64,000 nucleotides of DNA from Chitinophagales bacterium (GCA_030832185.1 JAURJQ010000010.1:74896-138895); one strand, 5' to 3'. Counted from the stretch's first letter, positions 54,218 to 63,880 are shown. Notes: a model not told the origin generated them from the sequence alone. Numbers and translations: made by a program.

Positions 54218-56059
54218 ATGAAGTATCTAGTTTTTTTACTAAAAATTCTTTTTGTACAGCTAGTTTTTTGCCAAGTTTTTCGCATCCTATTTCTGATATT
54301 ATCTTCAGATAAATTCGAATTTACTCTTTTTCTAGGGAGTCTGATTTCAGGCTTTCAATTTGATTTAGGCATCAGTCTTATTGTTTTAGTATTACTTAGT
54401 CTATTCCATTGGTTGATTTCGTTTGTAACCACTTTGCGATATCATAAATTGTTTTTAGGATTTTTCTTTGTACTTACAGTCTTTCAGGCTATGATTGCTG
54501 CAGGTGACATAATACTTTATAAATACTGGGACTGTATATTTAGCGTGCGAGCTTACCCTTATTTGAAGAATATTTCTGAGTTATTCAAGAATGTATCTAC
54601 GTTCAATTTTGTCTTTGTCGTCTTCTATTTCGGCTTGATTACCATTCTTTTTTTCTATGTAAGTAATAAAATGAAGTTATTTGCGGTATTTTCTATCAAA
54701 TGGTTTCAAAGGGGTCTAGTTATAATATGTTTAATTCCGCTTGCTTTTTTAGCTATCAGGGGAGGTTTTCGCGAGATTCCGCGCAATCAAAGTGATGGTT
54801 TTTTCTGTGAAAATAGGACGTATAATATTTCCTCTATTAATAGTACATGGAATTTTTTCAATGTATTAGTGGAGAATCAAAAGTTCTTAGAAAAAAATCC
54901 ATATAAAAAGCTATCTGATACTATGATGCTGATTAGGGTAAATGAGATGCAGAGACCAGGAGCAATTAGCGATGTCCAGTTATTTTCATTTTCTAGTCAA
55001 CCTAATATTGTCCTTATAACCATGGAAGGAGTAAATGCAGAAGTATTTAAAATACATAATGGCCAGACTTCACATATGCCTTTTTTAGAATCTCTTCTAG
55101 ATTCCTCTTATTATTTTATGAGAGCATTTTCTGTAGGTTCTAGAACTGAGCAAGGTCTTGCAGCTATGCTTTCAGGCTCTTTAGCTACCCCTTATAATAA
55201 TATTACAGATAATATAAGCACTCTCTCTGATATTCCAAGTATCCTCACTGCGATGAATAAGAGAAAATATCATACACAATTTGTCTTTGGAGGCAATGTA
55301 GAGTTTGCTAATATGAGGGCATATCTTAATCAAATAGGATATGATACCGTGCTTGACATTACCAGTTTTGATACGAAGCATGGTTTACAAAGTCTAGGTT
55401 TACCTGATGAATATTTGGTCGATGCACTCATAGATCAATATGAAAAATTAAAACCACCTTTTTTTCTGCATACACTCACCTTGAGTACGCATGAGCCTTT
55501 CGATATACCTGGTTTGAAAACCTACTCTTCAGAAAAGAAAATGTATTTGCAAAGTGTGACTTATTTAGACAATCAGTTGAAGAAATTATTTTCTAAACTA
55601 GCTACAAATAAGAAATTTGACAATACAGTTTTTATTATTACTTCTGATCATGGGCATAAAATGCCTCATGACTATGATATTGCTAGTAAGGAGCGCTATC
55701 ATATTCCGATGATTATATATTCAAAAAAGTTAAATTCAGTGTATAGAGGCTATCAAGATACGAGCTTATTTGCACAGCACAATTTTCCAGCCACTTTATC
55801 ATATCTTCTCGGCTGGAAAGAAAAAAACTATTTAAAATTTTCTAGGAACCATTTTACATCTATGAATAGATATACAATGAGCGCCTTTGTCAATGGTTAT
55901 CTTTTTCAGACAGATACGAGTTCTATCTCTTATGACTATGTATGGCGACCCTATGATACTGCGAATAAAGAACTCGTGAGGCAGCATAGCTATCCTCAAG
56001 CTTTACTGCAGTATTTAGCCGATCAAATACGAGGCGTGCGCCCCATTAAAGAAAAATAA
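54218..56059 (+). CDS. LTA synthase-type sulfatase/phosphotransferase
   Basis: A 613-residue protein with five N-terminal membrane helices (about 1-185) and a periplasmic alkaline-phosphatase-fold domain. LITMEGVNAEVF holds the first metal acidic residue; FSVGSRTEQGLAAMLSGSL has the threonine that serves as nucleophile in the LtaS/sulfatase family; HTLTLSTHEPFDIPG and VFIITSDHGHKMPH hold the other metal ligands. Such enzymes move phosphoglycerol or phosphoethanolamine to glycans or lipids in the periplasm. Substrate is unknown; lipoteichoic acid is not expected in this phylum. Its last 37 bases overlap the convergent glycosyltransferase gene. Confidence 0.88.
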   Translation: MKYLVFLLKILFVQLVFCQVFRILFLILSSDKFEFTLFLGSLISGFQFDLGISLIVLVLLSLFHWLISFVTTLRYHKLFLGFFFVLTVFQAMIAAGDIILYKYWDCIFSVRAYPYLKNISELFKNVSTFNFVFVVFYFGLITILFFYVSNKMKLFAVFSIKWFQRGLVIICLIPLAFLAIRGGFREIPRNQSDGFFCENRTYNISSINSTWNFFNVLVENQKFLEKNPYKKLSDTMMLIRVNEMQRPGAISDVQLFSFSSQPNIVLITMEGVNAEVFKIHNGQTSHMPFLESLLDSSYYFMRAFSVGSRTEQGLAAMLSGSLATPYNNITDNISTLSDIPSILTAMNKRKYHTQFVFGGNVEFANMRAYLNQIGYDTVLDITSFDTKHGLQSLGLPDEYLVDALIDQYEKLKPPFFLHTLTLSTHEPFDIPGLKTYSSEKKMYLQSVTYLDNQLKKLFSKLATNKKFDNTVFIITSDHGHKMPHDYDIASKERYHIPMIIYSKKLNSVYRGYQDTSLFAQHNFPATLSYLLGWKEKNYLKFSRNHFTSMNRYTMSAFVNGYLFQTDTSSISYDYVWRPYDTANKELVRQHSYPQALLQYLADQIRGVRPIKEK

Positions 56060-57096
56060 ATTTCAGCTAGTTTGTAATAACTTTTTTCTTCGGTAAATTG
56101 TTCTAATCTTAATCTTCCGTGTTCAATTAGAATTGCTTTATTTGCAGAATTTACATAGAGTAGTTTCTGGGCCAAATCCATTCCAGAATTATTCTGAAAA
56201 TAATATGCGGCGTCTCCAGCCACTTCTCTATGAATAGGCGTATCACTTAGAAGTATAGCTTTTTTCGCTAGAAAGGATTCGAGGATAGGTATGCCAAAGC
56301 CCTCTCCTTTACTAGGGTACACTGAAAACAGACAATGATGTAAATAATTAAATTTTTCATTATCACTTATGCCTGAAATAAAGTGAATGCGATGACTATG
56401 ATGACTTGCTTCGGCTAGCATCTTTACCATTTTTCTTTCAGGACCAGAACCAATATGTATCAAATCAAAGTCAACCTTATCTGCTATTTTAAGATAGGCA
56501 TCTAGTAATAATGCTTGATTTTTTCTACCGAGAAAAGAAGAGATACAGAGAATGTAATTCTTATTATGCGGTCTATTGGTTGCTGCTATAGGTGATTTAG
56601 TAGCAGCTATGGGTATGATTTTTATCTTTTGTGGAGCTATTCCGTAATGGGATATTATATCCGACTTGGTGACTTCACTTACTGCTATGATGACATTCGC
56701 TCTTTTACATGCATATCGAGCCTTAAAGTTGTAGATAAATCGGTCTATCCAAGGGTAGTCTTCTGGGAATTTTAAAAATAATAGATCATGAATCGTGACG
56801 ATTGTCTTAAGCTTATTAGGAAGAAGAAAAGGCAATTCTCCAGCCAAACCATGATAGACATCGATTGCATATTTCTTTAAATCAAAATAGATGAAAAATG
56901 AACGCCAGAGCACTCCAAAAGGATTAATAACTGTAGTTATGCTAGAATTCCAGATTTTCTTTTTAGGGGTAAAGAGGACTATATTTTCTGTAGAAATATT
57001 TTTTTCCACAGCCTCAATCACACCTCTACTATACACCCCTAGCCCAGAGTGATTATTAAATGCGCGTTTAGCGTCAAGACCTAGTTTCATAGCCAC
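56023..57096 (-). CDS. Glycosyltransferase family 4-type (GT-B)
   Basis: A 357-residue retaining GT. MKLGLDAKRAFNNHSGLGVYSRG opens the acceptor domain. TIHDLLFLKFPEDYPW and ANVIIAVSEVTKSDIISHYGI are typical of mannosyltransferases. The donor domain shows YILCISSFLGRKNQALLLDAY, LIHIGSGPERK and FSVYPSKGEGFGIPILESFLAKKAILLSDTPIHREVAGDAAYYF, with the GT4 E-x7-E region. Its 3' end overlaps the LTA-synthase-like gene by 37 bases. It lies 15 bp after a degraded GxxExxY gene. Sugar and acceptor unknown; probably surface polysaccharide. Confidence 0.9.
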   Translation of the reverse strand: MAMKLGLDAKRAFNNHSGLGVYSRGVIEAVEKNISTENIVLFTPKKKIWNSSITTVINPFGVLWRSFFIYFDLKKYAIDVYHGLAGELPFLLPNKLKTIVTIHDLLFLKFPEDYPWIDRFIYNFKARYACKRANVIIAVSEVTKSDIISHYGIAPQKIKIIPIAATKSPIAATNRPHNKNYILCISSFLGRKNQALLLDAYLKIADKVDFDLIHIGSGPERKMVKMLAEASHHSHRIHFISGISDNEKFNYLHHCLFSVYPSKGEGFGIPILESFLAKKAILLSDTPIHREVAGDAAYYFQNNSGMDLAQKLLYVNSANKAILIEHGRLRLEQFTEEKSYYKLAEIYFSLMGRTPRI

Positions 57097-57111
57097 GAAT
57101 TCACGAATTTT

Positions 57112-57387
57112 TTATAGAACTATTCTTTTATGAACAAGACTCTTTTTTCCAAAATTAACCAATAAAGCGAGTTTACATTGAGAAACTTTTAAATAAATTA
57201 GGCATTGTGCTATATCAGCATCGCAAAGATTTGAAGCGCATTTTATATCTAAAATTATTCCTTTATAGTTTACTTCAAATTTTTTCTCTTTCGTATAAGG
57301 AATGTTTCCTTTTTTGAATTCATATTCTATAGCATCTTTATAGACTATTTCTAAAAATCCATCGCCCAGATGGTTGTGCACTTCCAT
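57112..57387 (-). pseudogene. GxxExxY-family gene with internal deletion and lost start region
   Basis: A 91-residue remnant. MEVHNHLGDGFLEIVYKDAIEYEF is the GxxExxY signature (here GDGFLEIVY), and VNYKGIILDIKCASNL, CLIYLKVSQCKLALLVNFG and HKRIVL are the end of the family. The stretch that should lie between VNYKG and IILDIK (about 20 residues, with the first catalytic aspartate) is missing. In frame upstream of the ATG the usual KIIRWC residues remain but without a start codon, back to a TGA. The PD-(D/E)XK-like core is thus incomplete. Family function is unknown; the copy is likely inactive. Confidence 0.75.
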
Positions 57388-57460
57388 ACACCATCGAATT
57401 ATCTTAAAACTCTCTCTCTTCTTTAAGAAAAATCATAAAAGGAAACTCGTGAATTAGTGG

Positions 57461-58822
57461 CTACCTCCCCATTTCTTCATAAAAACAACAAAGTGTTTCA
57501 ATCCCTTTTAAATAATTCCATACATGATAATGCTCATTGGGAGAGTGAATTGCATCGGTATCTAATCCGAAACCAAGGAGAACTGTATCAATTCCCAATA
57601 CGCGTTTAAACATAGTGACGATAGGTATAGAACCTCCCGTTCTCAATGGAATGGGCGTTTTTCCATAAGTTATTTCTACTGCTTTTTCAGCCGCTTTATA
57701 GGCATTGCTTTCGGTAGGTGTTACAGCTGGTTCACCACCGTGATGAGGAGTCACTTTCACTTTTACATACTTGGGTGCTATGGACTTGAAGTGAGCTTCA
57801 AATAGTTTTGAAATTTCATTGTAATCTTGATTCGGAACTAAGCGCATAGATATTTTAGCAAATGCCTTTGAGGGTAAAACAGTCTTAGCACCCTCTCCTA
57901 TGTAGCCACCCCATATTCCATTTACATCGAGCGTTGGTCTGATACTCACTCTTTCCAATACAGAATATTCCTTCTCACCAAAGACCTCATCTATATCTAA
58001 ATGTTTTTTATATTCGGTCATATCAAATGGCGCTTTAGACATAGCGGCTCTTTCCTCTGCGCTAACTTCTAGGATTTTATCATAAAAATGTGGAATAGTA
58101 ATTGTTCCATTTTCATCTTGTAGGGAAGCTATCATCTTGCAAAGGGTATTGATAGGATTTCCTACGGCACCGCCATATACGCCCGAATGCAAATCTCTAT
58201 TGGGTCCAGTGACTTCTACTTCCATATAGGCTAGACCTCTTAAACCTGTGGTGATAGATGGGTGCTCATTGGATATCATTGATGTATCAGAAATGACGAT
58301 GCAGTCTGCTTTTAATTTGTCTTTATAGGTATTGACAAATTCTTCGAGATGCTCAGAACCTATTTCTTCCTCTCCTTCTATAATACATTTTACATTGCAG
58401 TTGAGTTTATTTTCTGAAAGTAAAATCTCCAAAGCTTTAAAATGCATATAAAATTGTCCTTTGTCATCTGCTGAGCCCCGTGCAAAGATTTTCCCATCTT
58501 TAATCACAGGTTCGAATGGTGGGGAAGTCCATAGCTCTATCGGATCTGCTGGCTGCACATCGTAATGTCCATAAGCTAGAATTGTAGGTTTACTTGGGTC
58601 AATTATTTTTTCTCCATAGACTACAGGATATCCTTTGGTAGAAATGATTTCTACTTTGTCTAATCCAAGGGCGTTCATTTTATCCGATACGAATTGGGCA
58701 CAGGACATGACGTCTACTTTATAGGCTGGGTCTGCAGATATAGATGGAAATTTTAATAAGTCGATTAACTCTTGGAGATAAGTTTCTTTATTTTTTTCAA
58801 CGATGGATTGGTAATTGCTCAT
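57461..58822 (-). CDS. M20-family dipeptidase
   Basis: A 453-residue di-zinc peptidase. AYGHYDVQP gives the first metal histidine, GSADDKGQFYMH the bridging aspartate, IEGEEEIGSEHL the catalytic glutamate and a ligand, and CIVISDTSM another. The dimerisation domain (RDLHSGVYGGAVGNP) and a C-terminal HSPNEH complete it. It is the carnosinase-like M20 group acting on dipeptides or modified peptides, and seems cytosolic since no signal peptide is seen. It is followed after 73 bp by the GxxExxY remnant. Confidence 0.94.
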   Translation of the reverse strand: MSNYQSIVEKNKETYLQELIDLLKFPSISADPAYKVDVMSCAQFVSDKMNALGLDKVEIISTKGYPVVYGEKIIDPSKPTILAYGHYDVQPADPIELWTSPPFEPVIKDGKIFARGSADDKGQFYMHFKALEILLSENKLNCNVKCIIEGEEEIGSEHLEEFVNTYKDKLKADCIVISDTSMISNEHPSITTGLRGLAYMEVEVTGPNRDLHSGVYGGAVGNPINTLCKMIASLQDENGTITIPHFYDKILEVSAEERAAMSKAPFDMTEYKKHLDIDEVFGEKEYSVLERVSIRPTLDVNGIWGGYIGEGAKTVLPSKAFAKISMRLVPNQDYNEISKLFEAHFKSIAPKYVKVKVTPHHGGEPAVTPTESNAYKAAEKAVEITYGKTPIPLRTGGSIPIVTMFKRVLGIDTVLLGFGLDTDAIHSPNEHYHVWNYLKGIETLCCFYEEMGR

Positions 58823-58897
58823 TGCTTGAATGTAGTTATTATGATATAGGCAAAGTTAGTGAAAAACAAACTATAGCCAAAGGCAAGTTTTTTAAAG

Positions 58898-60337
58898 TTA
58901 GAAACTTTCAAAAGCTCCAATATCCATACCATTGCCATTCGGTCTTGGATTGCCGAGAATATCGGTACTGAGGCTATTAGATATTCCTTTGTCTACGCAA
59001 GGCGAGGTAGCCTTTAGTTTCAAATTTTCTTTATCTATCGAGGTATTGGTAAATAGTGGATTTTGATTTAACTGACAATTGATAAAACTCGAAGAGGTTA
59101 GATTTCCTTTTGAATTGTAATTACAATTTCTAAAGCTGCAATCCGCCTCTAGATTCAGGGCTTTATCTATATCTAACAGAATACTTTCATCGGTATTGGA
59201 GTTGATTATACAATTTTCAAAAAAGCAGGTATTTTCCAGTTTATTTTTAAAGGTTTGCTTACTGCTCTCATCGTAAAATTGATTTGTTAAAATGAGGTTG
59301 CCTTTTTTGTCTTTACTTTGGATATTAAATAAGGTACAATTTCTAAACTGATATTCTCCGCCTAAAAGCAACTGTACCAGATAATCCGTCGATGTAAAAA
59401 ACTGACAATTATCGGCCAATACTTTACAATTCATGCTGCGCAGAGTCCAATAAAATGCGTTAGAAATTGTTGAGTTCTTAAGGTATATTTCTGTTCGGGT
59501 GGCATTTGTCATTTGTCCAAAGTTGGTCGTGGATTGATATCCTGCCCAAACTCCAAAAGCAGACTCGTCTAGTGTGGTATATTCTACGAGATTATTTTTA
59601 CTATTTCTTTCGAATAACAAACCCAGCCATTGTCCAGCTACTTTTAAGAATACTTTTTCTAGTCTTAATCCGCGCATTTTTATAGGCTTATCCTTGGTTC
59701 CATTGCATTTGAGACTACCTTGGACTATTATCCCAGAGCTATTGGAGAAGTGAAGCTGAGTGCCTGCTTCGATATTTAAGGTAGCTCCTGGAGCAATGAT
59801 GAGACCAGGAATTGTTCCACTATTCGTAGTTTTATCTATGATCACATGTGGCTTATCACTCAGAAAAGTGGTGTTGGATTGTATAACTTCTCCATAATGA
59901 AAATAGGCATTCTGACCTAAGGCGCGCATGATCATTACTTGTCTACTGCCATTGGTCTCTAGTATAAGTGAATCTAGAATAAGAACGGGATTGCTAGGAT
60001 TAGGATTGACCGTCACCTCTGAAAATACCCAAAGGCTATCATTAGGTAAAATCCTAATTTTTTCTGCCTGTGTGCCCGGCAAGCCATCAATATTAAATCT
60101 GAATTGCGAGTTAGTACCTCGGGAGAGAAAAGCTCTCGAAATAATCAGCGTATTCGACGATCTATTGTAAATGCGAAAAGAGCGGGTAGCTGACCCCAAG
60201 GTCTGAAAAACCGTATCAAAGGTGAGGGTATCTGTAGAAAATTTGAGAGGAAACTTTGAGGTAGTATCTAGGCTTTCTTTCTGACAGGAAGAAAAAACAA
60301 TAAAAGAAACGACTAATAAAAATGAGAATCTAATCAC
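58898..60337 (-). CDS. Lipoprotein with a right-handed beta-helix
   Basis: A 479-residue protein with lipobox VSFIVFSSC (cysteine about residue 18). An N-terminal Ig-like region (about 35-145, ATRSFRIYNRSSNTLIISRAFL) is followed by repeated short strands with N/S-rich turns: GLIIAPGATLNIEAGTQLHFSNSSGIIVQGSL, then LKNSTISNAFYWTLRSMNC, GEYQFRNCTLFN, CFFENCIINSN. The end, SPCVDKGISNSLSTDILGNPRPNGNGMDIGAFE, is the closing motif of the beta-helix family with choice-of-anchor repeats. It probably binds or trims surface polysaccharide, but no catalytic residue is assigned. Single gene. Confidence 0.83.
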   Translation of the reverse strand: MIRFSFLLVVSFIVFSSCQKESLDTTSKFPLKFSTDTLTFDTVFQTLGSATRSFRIYNRSSNTLIISRAFLSRGTNSQFRFNIDGLPGTQAEKIRILPNDSLWVFSEVTVNPNPSNPVLILDSLILETNGSRQVMIMRALGQNAYFHYGEVIQSNTTFLSDKPHVIIDKTTNSGTIPGLIIAPGATLNIEAGTQLHFSNSSGIIVQGSLKCNGTKDKPIKMRGLRLEKVFLKVAGQWLGLLFERNSKNNLVEYTTLDESAFGVWAGYQSTTNFGQMTNATRTEIYLKNSTISNAFYWTLRSMNCKVLADNCQFFTSTDYLVQLLLGGEYQFRNCTLFNIQSKDKKGNLILTNQFYDESSKQTFKNKLENTCFFENCIINSNTDESILLDIDKALNLEADCSFRNCNYNSKGNLTSSSFINCQLNQNPLFTNTSIDKENLKLKATSPCVDKGISNSLSTDILGNPRPNGNGMDIGAFESF

Positions 60338-60363
60338 GAAAGATAAACGGACGAAGGGCTAGA

Positions 60364-60927
60364 TTATTTCAATAATCCCTCTATGAACGAGATGTTTTCA
60401 GCACTATTGATATGATCTCGTGGAGATACAACTTTAACTATTTTACCTGTTTTATCCACGACAAATTTCTGAAAATTCCACTTGATGTCAGCATCTTCTA
60501 ATTTGTTATACTTTTTCTGGGTCAGAAATTGATAGAAAGGATGCATCTCTGGACCCTTGACTACTATTTTAGAAAACATATCGAAGCTCACACCATAGTT
60601 TAGCTGACAAAATTCGGCAATTTGCTTATTATCGCCAGGTTCTTGTGAAAGAAATTCATTGGCAGGAAATCCCAATATGACCACACCTTGATCTTTGTAT
60701 TTTTTATAAACATCTTCGAGTTCTTTGTATTGTGGCGTGAGTCCGCATTTACTTGCTACATTGACTATGATGATCACTTTGCCTCTATAGTCTGCTATGG
60801 CCTTATCTTTACCTTGAATCGTCTTCATAGTAAATTCGTATACAGAGCTTTCTTTCAATTCTGGAAAATTGTTTTGACCATTAAGTAGTCCAAATGAATT
60901 AAGAAGGGAGAATAGCCATTTTTTCAT
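60364..60927 (-). CDS. Glutathione peroxidase-family (thiol) peroxidase
   Basis: A 187-residue protein with thioredoxin fold. NVASKCGLTPQY has the peroxidatic cysteine (61), as cysteine and not selenocysteine. FPANEFLSQEPG supplies the conserved region with a glutamine-like position, and WNFQKFVVDKTG the tryptophan and asparagine of the active site. It reduces hydroperoxides, in bacteria usually with thioredoxin. The first ~20 residues (MKKWLFSLLNSFGLLNGQNN) look like a weak signal or membrane-near tail, so it may be exported. Confidence 0.93.
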   Translation of the reverse strand: MKKWLFSLLNSFGLLNGQNNFPELKESSVYEFTMKTIQGKDKAIADYRGKVIIIVNVASKCGLTPQYKELEDVYKKYKDQGVVILGFPANEFLSQEPGDNKQIAEFCQLNYGVSFDMFSKIVVKGPEMHPFYQFLTQKKYNKLEDADIKWNFQKFVVDKTGKIVKVVSPRDHINSAENISFIEGLLK

Positions 60928-60996
60928 GTGTATGTAGTTTAATTTTGTTAGCTCATTGGAAATTAGAAATCAAATATAGTTTGAATTTATTGGCCC

Positions 60997-62232
60997 TTAT
61001 TTAAAAAACTTTAAAATGCCTTCCGCTTTGATCAAGCACTCTTGATATTCTTTTTCTGGGTCGCTCAATAAAGTAATAGCACCGCCTACCGCCAGAGAAA
61101 TTTTCTCCGCTTTTTCATCATAATAGAGACTTCGAATCACTACATTAAAGTCAAAATTGCCATCTGGGGCGAAGTAGCCTATATTTCCAGCATAGAGGCC
61201 GCGACCAAAATTTTCTATCTTTTCTATAAATTGAATCACTTCTTTTTTAGGAGCGCCTGTCATAGAACCTGCTGGAAGCAGAGCTTTTAGCGCATTATGG
61301 CTATCGTTTATATCCTGGAGTTCTGCTGAGATAGTTGAAATCATCTGATGTACAAAGGGGAAGCTATATACTTTGCACCATTCCTCTACACGAATACTGC
61401 CAGTATGCGCATAGCGTGTCATATCATGGCGAACTAGATCTACAATCATAGTATTCTCTGCCCGTTCCTTTATGCTATGGGCTAATTCTTGTTTGATTTG
61501 TTCATCATGGGTTACATTGAATAGGTCCCGCCTCGCTGTTCCCTTCATTGGCTGACTGATGAGTTTATTATCATTGAGTTTTGCAAGTCTCTCAGGGCTG
61601 AATGAAAGCACCCACTTATCATTATATTTCACCAATGCGGACATCGGAGCAGCTGCAGCCTGGTTGATTTCTAGAAAGGTTTGAACAGGATGGATATGCA
61701 CCTTCTCTTTATAAAACTCTATACAATAGTTGAGTTCATAGAACTGTCCATTCCGAATTGCTTGTTGAATTTCTAGAATATTTTCCGAATATTGATTCTC
61801 TGATGTTCTGGCATAAAAGTCGATCTTAGGTAGCCTATTATCCACCAAAGTCTGCGCTAAAATGATATCGAGAATCTCTAAACTTTCAGGTGCATTTCTA
61901 TTGAAGTAGAGTCGTCCTTGCCGGGCATAAATAACGTATCGAGGTTCGAAAAAATGGCATTTTCTATAGTCAATGAAGGGTTCTCTGCTCTTATGCTCTG
62001 TATTGAAATGGTAGCCAAAATGTCCGAAGAGAAATTTGTCTTTTGGAAGCTCCTCAAGACTATTATAAATAGCCAGTGCATCTGCTGCCAGTATAAAATC
62101 ATATCGGCTATGTGCATCTCTGGTATCATTAGAATCAAGAAAACTAAACGTGGAGAACTTTGAAGCCCATTGTAGTAGTTGAGTTTTAAACGCTTGATTT
62201 ATCTCCAGCTGAATAGAAAAAAAATCAGACAT
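60997..62232 (-). CDS. pabB: Aminodeoxychorismate synthase component I-like (chorismate-binding)
   Basis: A 411-residue chorismate-binding enzyme. FELNYCIEF-type and SPERLAKLNDNKLISQPMKGTARR (the K-G-T motif), ERAENTMIVDLVRHDMTR, LLPAGSMTGAPKKEVIQFIE and GRGLYAGNIGYFAPDGNFDFNVVIRSL are all family signatures. LITLLSDPEKEYQECLIKA closes it. PabB rather than TrpE is chosen because the protein is short and no trpG/trpD lies near. It makes aminodeoxychorismate for folate; amidotransferase PabA is not seen. It is flanked by ald and the peroxidase on the same strand. Confidence 0.85.
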   Translation of the reverse strand: MSDFFSIQLEINQAFKTQLLQWASKFSTFSFLDSNDTRDAHSRYDFILAADALAIYNSLEELPKDKFLFGHFGYHFNTEHKSREPFIDYRKCHFFEPRYVIYARQGRLYFNRNAPESLEILDIILAQTLVDNRLPKIDFYARTSENQYSENILEIQQAIRNGQFYELNYCIEFYKEKVHIHPVQTFLEINQAAAAPMSALVKYNDKWVLSFSPERLAKLNDNKLISQPMKGTARRDLFNVTHDEQIKQELAHSIKERAENTMIVDLVRHDMTRYAHTGSIRVEEWCKVYSFPFVHQMISTISAELQDINDSHNALKALLPAGSMTGAPKKEVIQFIEKIENFGRGLYAGNIGYFAPDGNFDFNVVIRSLYYDEKAEKISLAVGGAITLLSDPEKEYQECLIKAEGILKFFK

Positions 62233-62312
62233 GTCTAGTGGTTATATTTTATACTGCGCGTATTATTTTAAAGTCTAAATCAGAATATATGGTAAAAAAT
62301 GGGCTTGAATGC

Positions 62313-63539
62313 TCAGATGTCACTTAAAAAAATTAGATCTAAATCTATATGTTTCTCGCCTAGTATCTGACTAAAATGCTGATTGCACACATTCCCTGTA
62401 AATAAATAGGCTCCATGGCGCACACCTTTGGAAAATTGAATAAGGGTTTTAATTCCTCCTGATTTCTGAAGTTGAATCATGGTATTAGCCAGTATATTAC
62501 TCAGTGCGATAGATGCCGTGCGAGATACTCTAGATGGTATATTCGGCACACAATAATGAATGACGTCATGTTTGATAAATGTAGGTTGGTCATGATTCGT
62601 CATTTCACTAGTTTCAAAGCAGCCTCCCTGGTCTATCGATACGTCTATAATGACGGAGTTTGGCTTCATATTCATGACCATGGATTCAGATATGAGTATC
62701 GGCGTGCGGCTTGTCTTTGAATGTAGAGCCCCAATGACCACATCCGCATTTTTTAGCTCCTGAGAAAGTGTAATAGACGAAAGGACAGAGGTGTATACTC
62801 TGCTTCCTAGATTATTTTGAATGCGCTTTAATTTATATAAAGAATTGTCGAAAATCTTGACGGTCGCTCCCAGACCAATCGCCGCTCTAGCTGCAGTCTC
62901 GCCTACAATTCCAGAACCTAAAATGACGACATTCGTAGGTGGTACACCTGTAATACCTCCGAGTAGGATACCCGCTCCTCCTTTGACTGTGCTGAGGTAT
63001 TCTGAAGCTATCAATACTACTGCTCCACCTGCGATCTCACTCATAGCGCGCACTATAGGATAGGCCCCCCATTCGTCTTGCAAATATTCAAAAGCAACGG
63101 CAGTGATTTTCTTTTCCATCATTTTCTCAATCACCTTTTTTTTCATACTAGGGAGGTGGAGGGGAGAGAATATAGTCTGGTGTGTTTTCATATGTTCTAC
63201 CTCATCCATAGTAGGCGGGGTGACCTTAAGAATTACGTCTGCTTCGAATATTTTATTTTGTTCGTAGATGATTTCTGCACCAGCCTCCGAATAATCCCTA
63301 TCTGTAAAATGACTGAAATTTCCAGCACCGGTCTCTATTTGAACATTAATCCCTTGATGAACAAGCATATGCACCGATTCTGGTGTTAATGCTACTCTAT
63401 GTTCTTGAAAAGTTTTTTCGCGGGGAATACCTATGCTGAAACTATCTTTTTTGCTTACTACCTTAGCAGGAATCTCCTGTGTAGAGTATTCATACTTCGT
63501 TACATTTTGTGATAAATCAGTGACTTGACTCAAGGCCAT
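62313..63539 (-). CDS. ald: Alanine dehydrogenase
   Basis: A 408-residue protein with the AlaDH/PNT layout. GIPREKTFQEHRVALTPESVHMLV (substrate arginine and lysine region) opens it after a ~35-residue N-terminal extension usual in Bacteroidota. VVILGSGIVGETAARAAIGLGATVKIFD is the NAD-binding Rossmann motif; IIDVSIDQGGCFETS and HYCVPNIPSRVSRTAS are family signatures. It interconverts alanine with pyruvate and ammonium, making NADH, in the cytosol. A full promoter (TTG-N19-TAAATTTG) lies 25 bp upstream of the ATG. Confidence 0.95.
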   Translation of the reverse strand: MALSQVTDLSQNVTKYEYSTQEIPAKVVSKKDSFSIGIPREKTFQEHRVALTPESVHMLVHQGINVQIETGAGNFSHFTDRDYSEAGAEIIYEQNKIFEADVILKVTPPTMDEVEHMKTHQTIFSPLHLPSMKKKVIEKMMEKKITAVAFEYLQDEWGAYPIVRAMSEIAGGAVVLIASEYLSTVKGGAGILLGGITGVPPTNVVILGSGIVGETAARAAIGLGATVKIFDNSLYKLKRIQNNLGSRVYTSVLSSITLSQELKNADVVIGALHSKTSRTPILISESMVMNMKPNSVIIDVSIDQGGCFETSEMTNHDQPTFIKHDVIHYCVPNIPSRVSRTASIALSNILANTMIQLQKSGGIKTLIQFSKGVRHGAYLFTGNVCNQHFSQILGEKHIDLDLIFLSDI

Positions 63540-63563
63540 ATAGGTAAAATACTTAGTGCATTA

Positions 63564-63593
63564 CAAATTTAGTTCATTTTAGATAAATGACAA
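63564..63593 (-). promoter_or_regulatory. Promoter of ald
   Basis: Minus strand TTG (63593-63591), 19-bp spacer, TAAATTTG (63571-63564), 25 bp before the ATG at 63539. One of the best matches in the window. Confidence 0.65.
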
Positions 63594-63669
63594 ACTTTGA
63601 AAATGGGGACTAAATAAGTCATTCATATTATATCCTATAAAATATGCAGACTTGAATTAATTTTTAAGC

Positions 63670-63697
63670 TTGTAATTAAATTTTATTTTTATATTTG
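63670..63697 (+). promoter_or_regulatory. Promoter of tRNA-Asp
   Basis: TTG (63670-63672), 17-bp spacer, TATATTTG (63690-63697), followed by CAC. The box is the same 11-mer TATATTTGCAC seen before rpsT. It predicts a 5' leader of about 90 nt ahead of the tRNA. Confidence 0.65.
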
Positions 63698-63794
63698 CAC
63701 TCGCTTTTGAAAGAAAGCAATCGTCATTTATATCTAATTTATTTATTATTTTAGATTGCTCTCAGAGATAATATCAATGAAGCTGTGAATAAAT

Positions 63795-63868
63795 GGTCTG
63801 GTAGTTCAGTTGGTTAGAATGCCGCCCTGTCACGGCGGAGGTCGCGAGTTCGAGTCTCGTCCAGACCG
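63795..63868 (+). tRNA. tRNA-Asp (anticodon GTC)
   Basis: Cloverleaf: acceptor GGTCTGG pairs with CCAGACC; D-arm with AGTTCAGTTGGTTAGAAT; anticodon stem CCGCC/GGCGG with loop CTGTCAC, anticodon GTC; T-arm GCGAG-TTCGAGT-CTCGT. Discriminator G at 63868. CCA is not encoded directly after it (the next bases are CACCA). Single tRNA with its own terminator. Confidence 0.97.
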
Positions 63869-63880
63869 CACCAATTATTC

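Noticed and set aside
62472-63389. Three plus-strand ORFs over ald
   Set aside because: Opposite the well-conserved ald gene; shadow frames.
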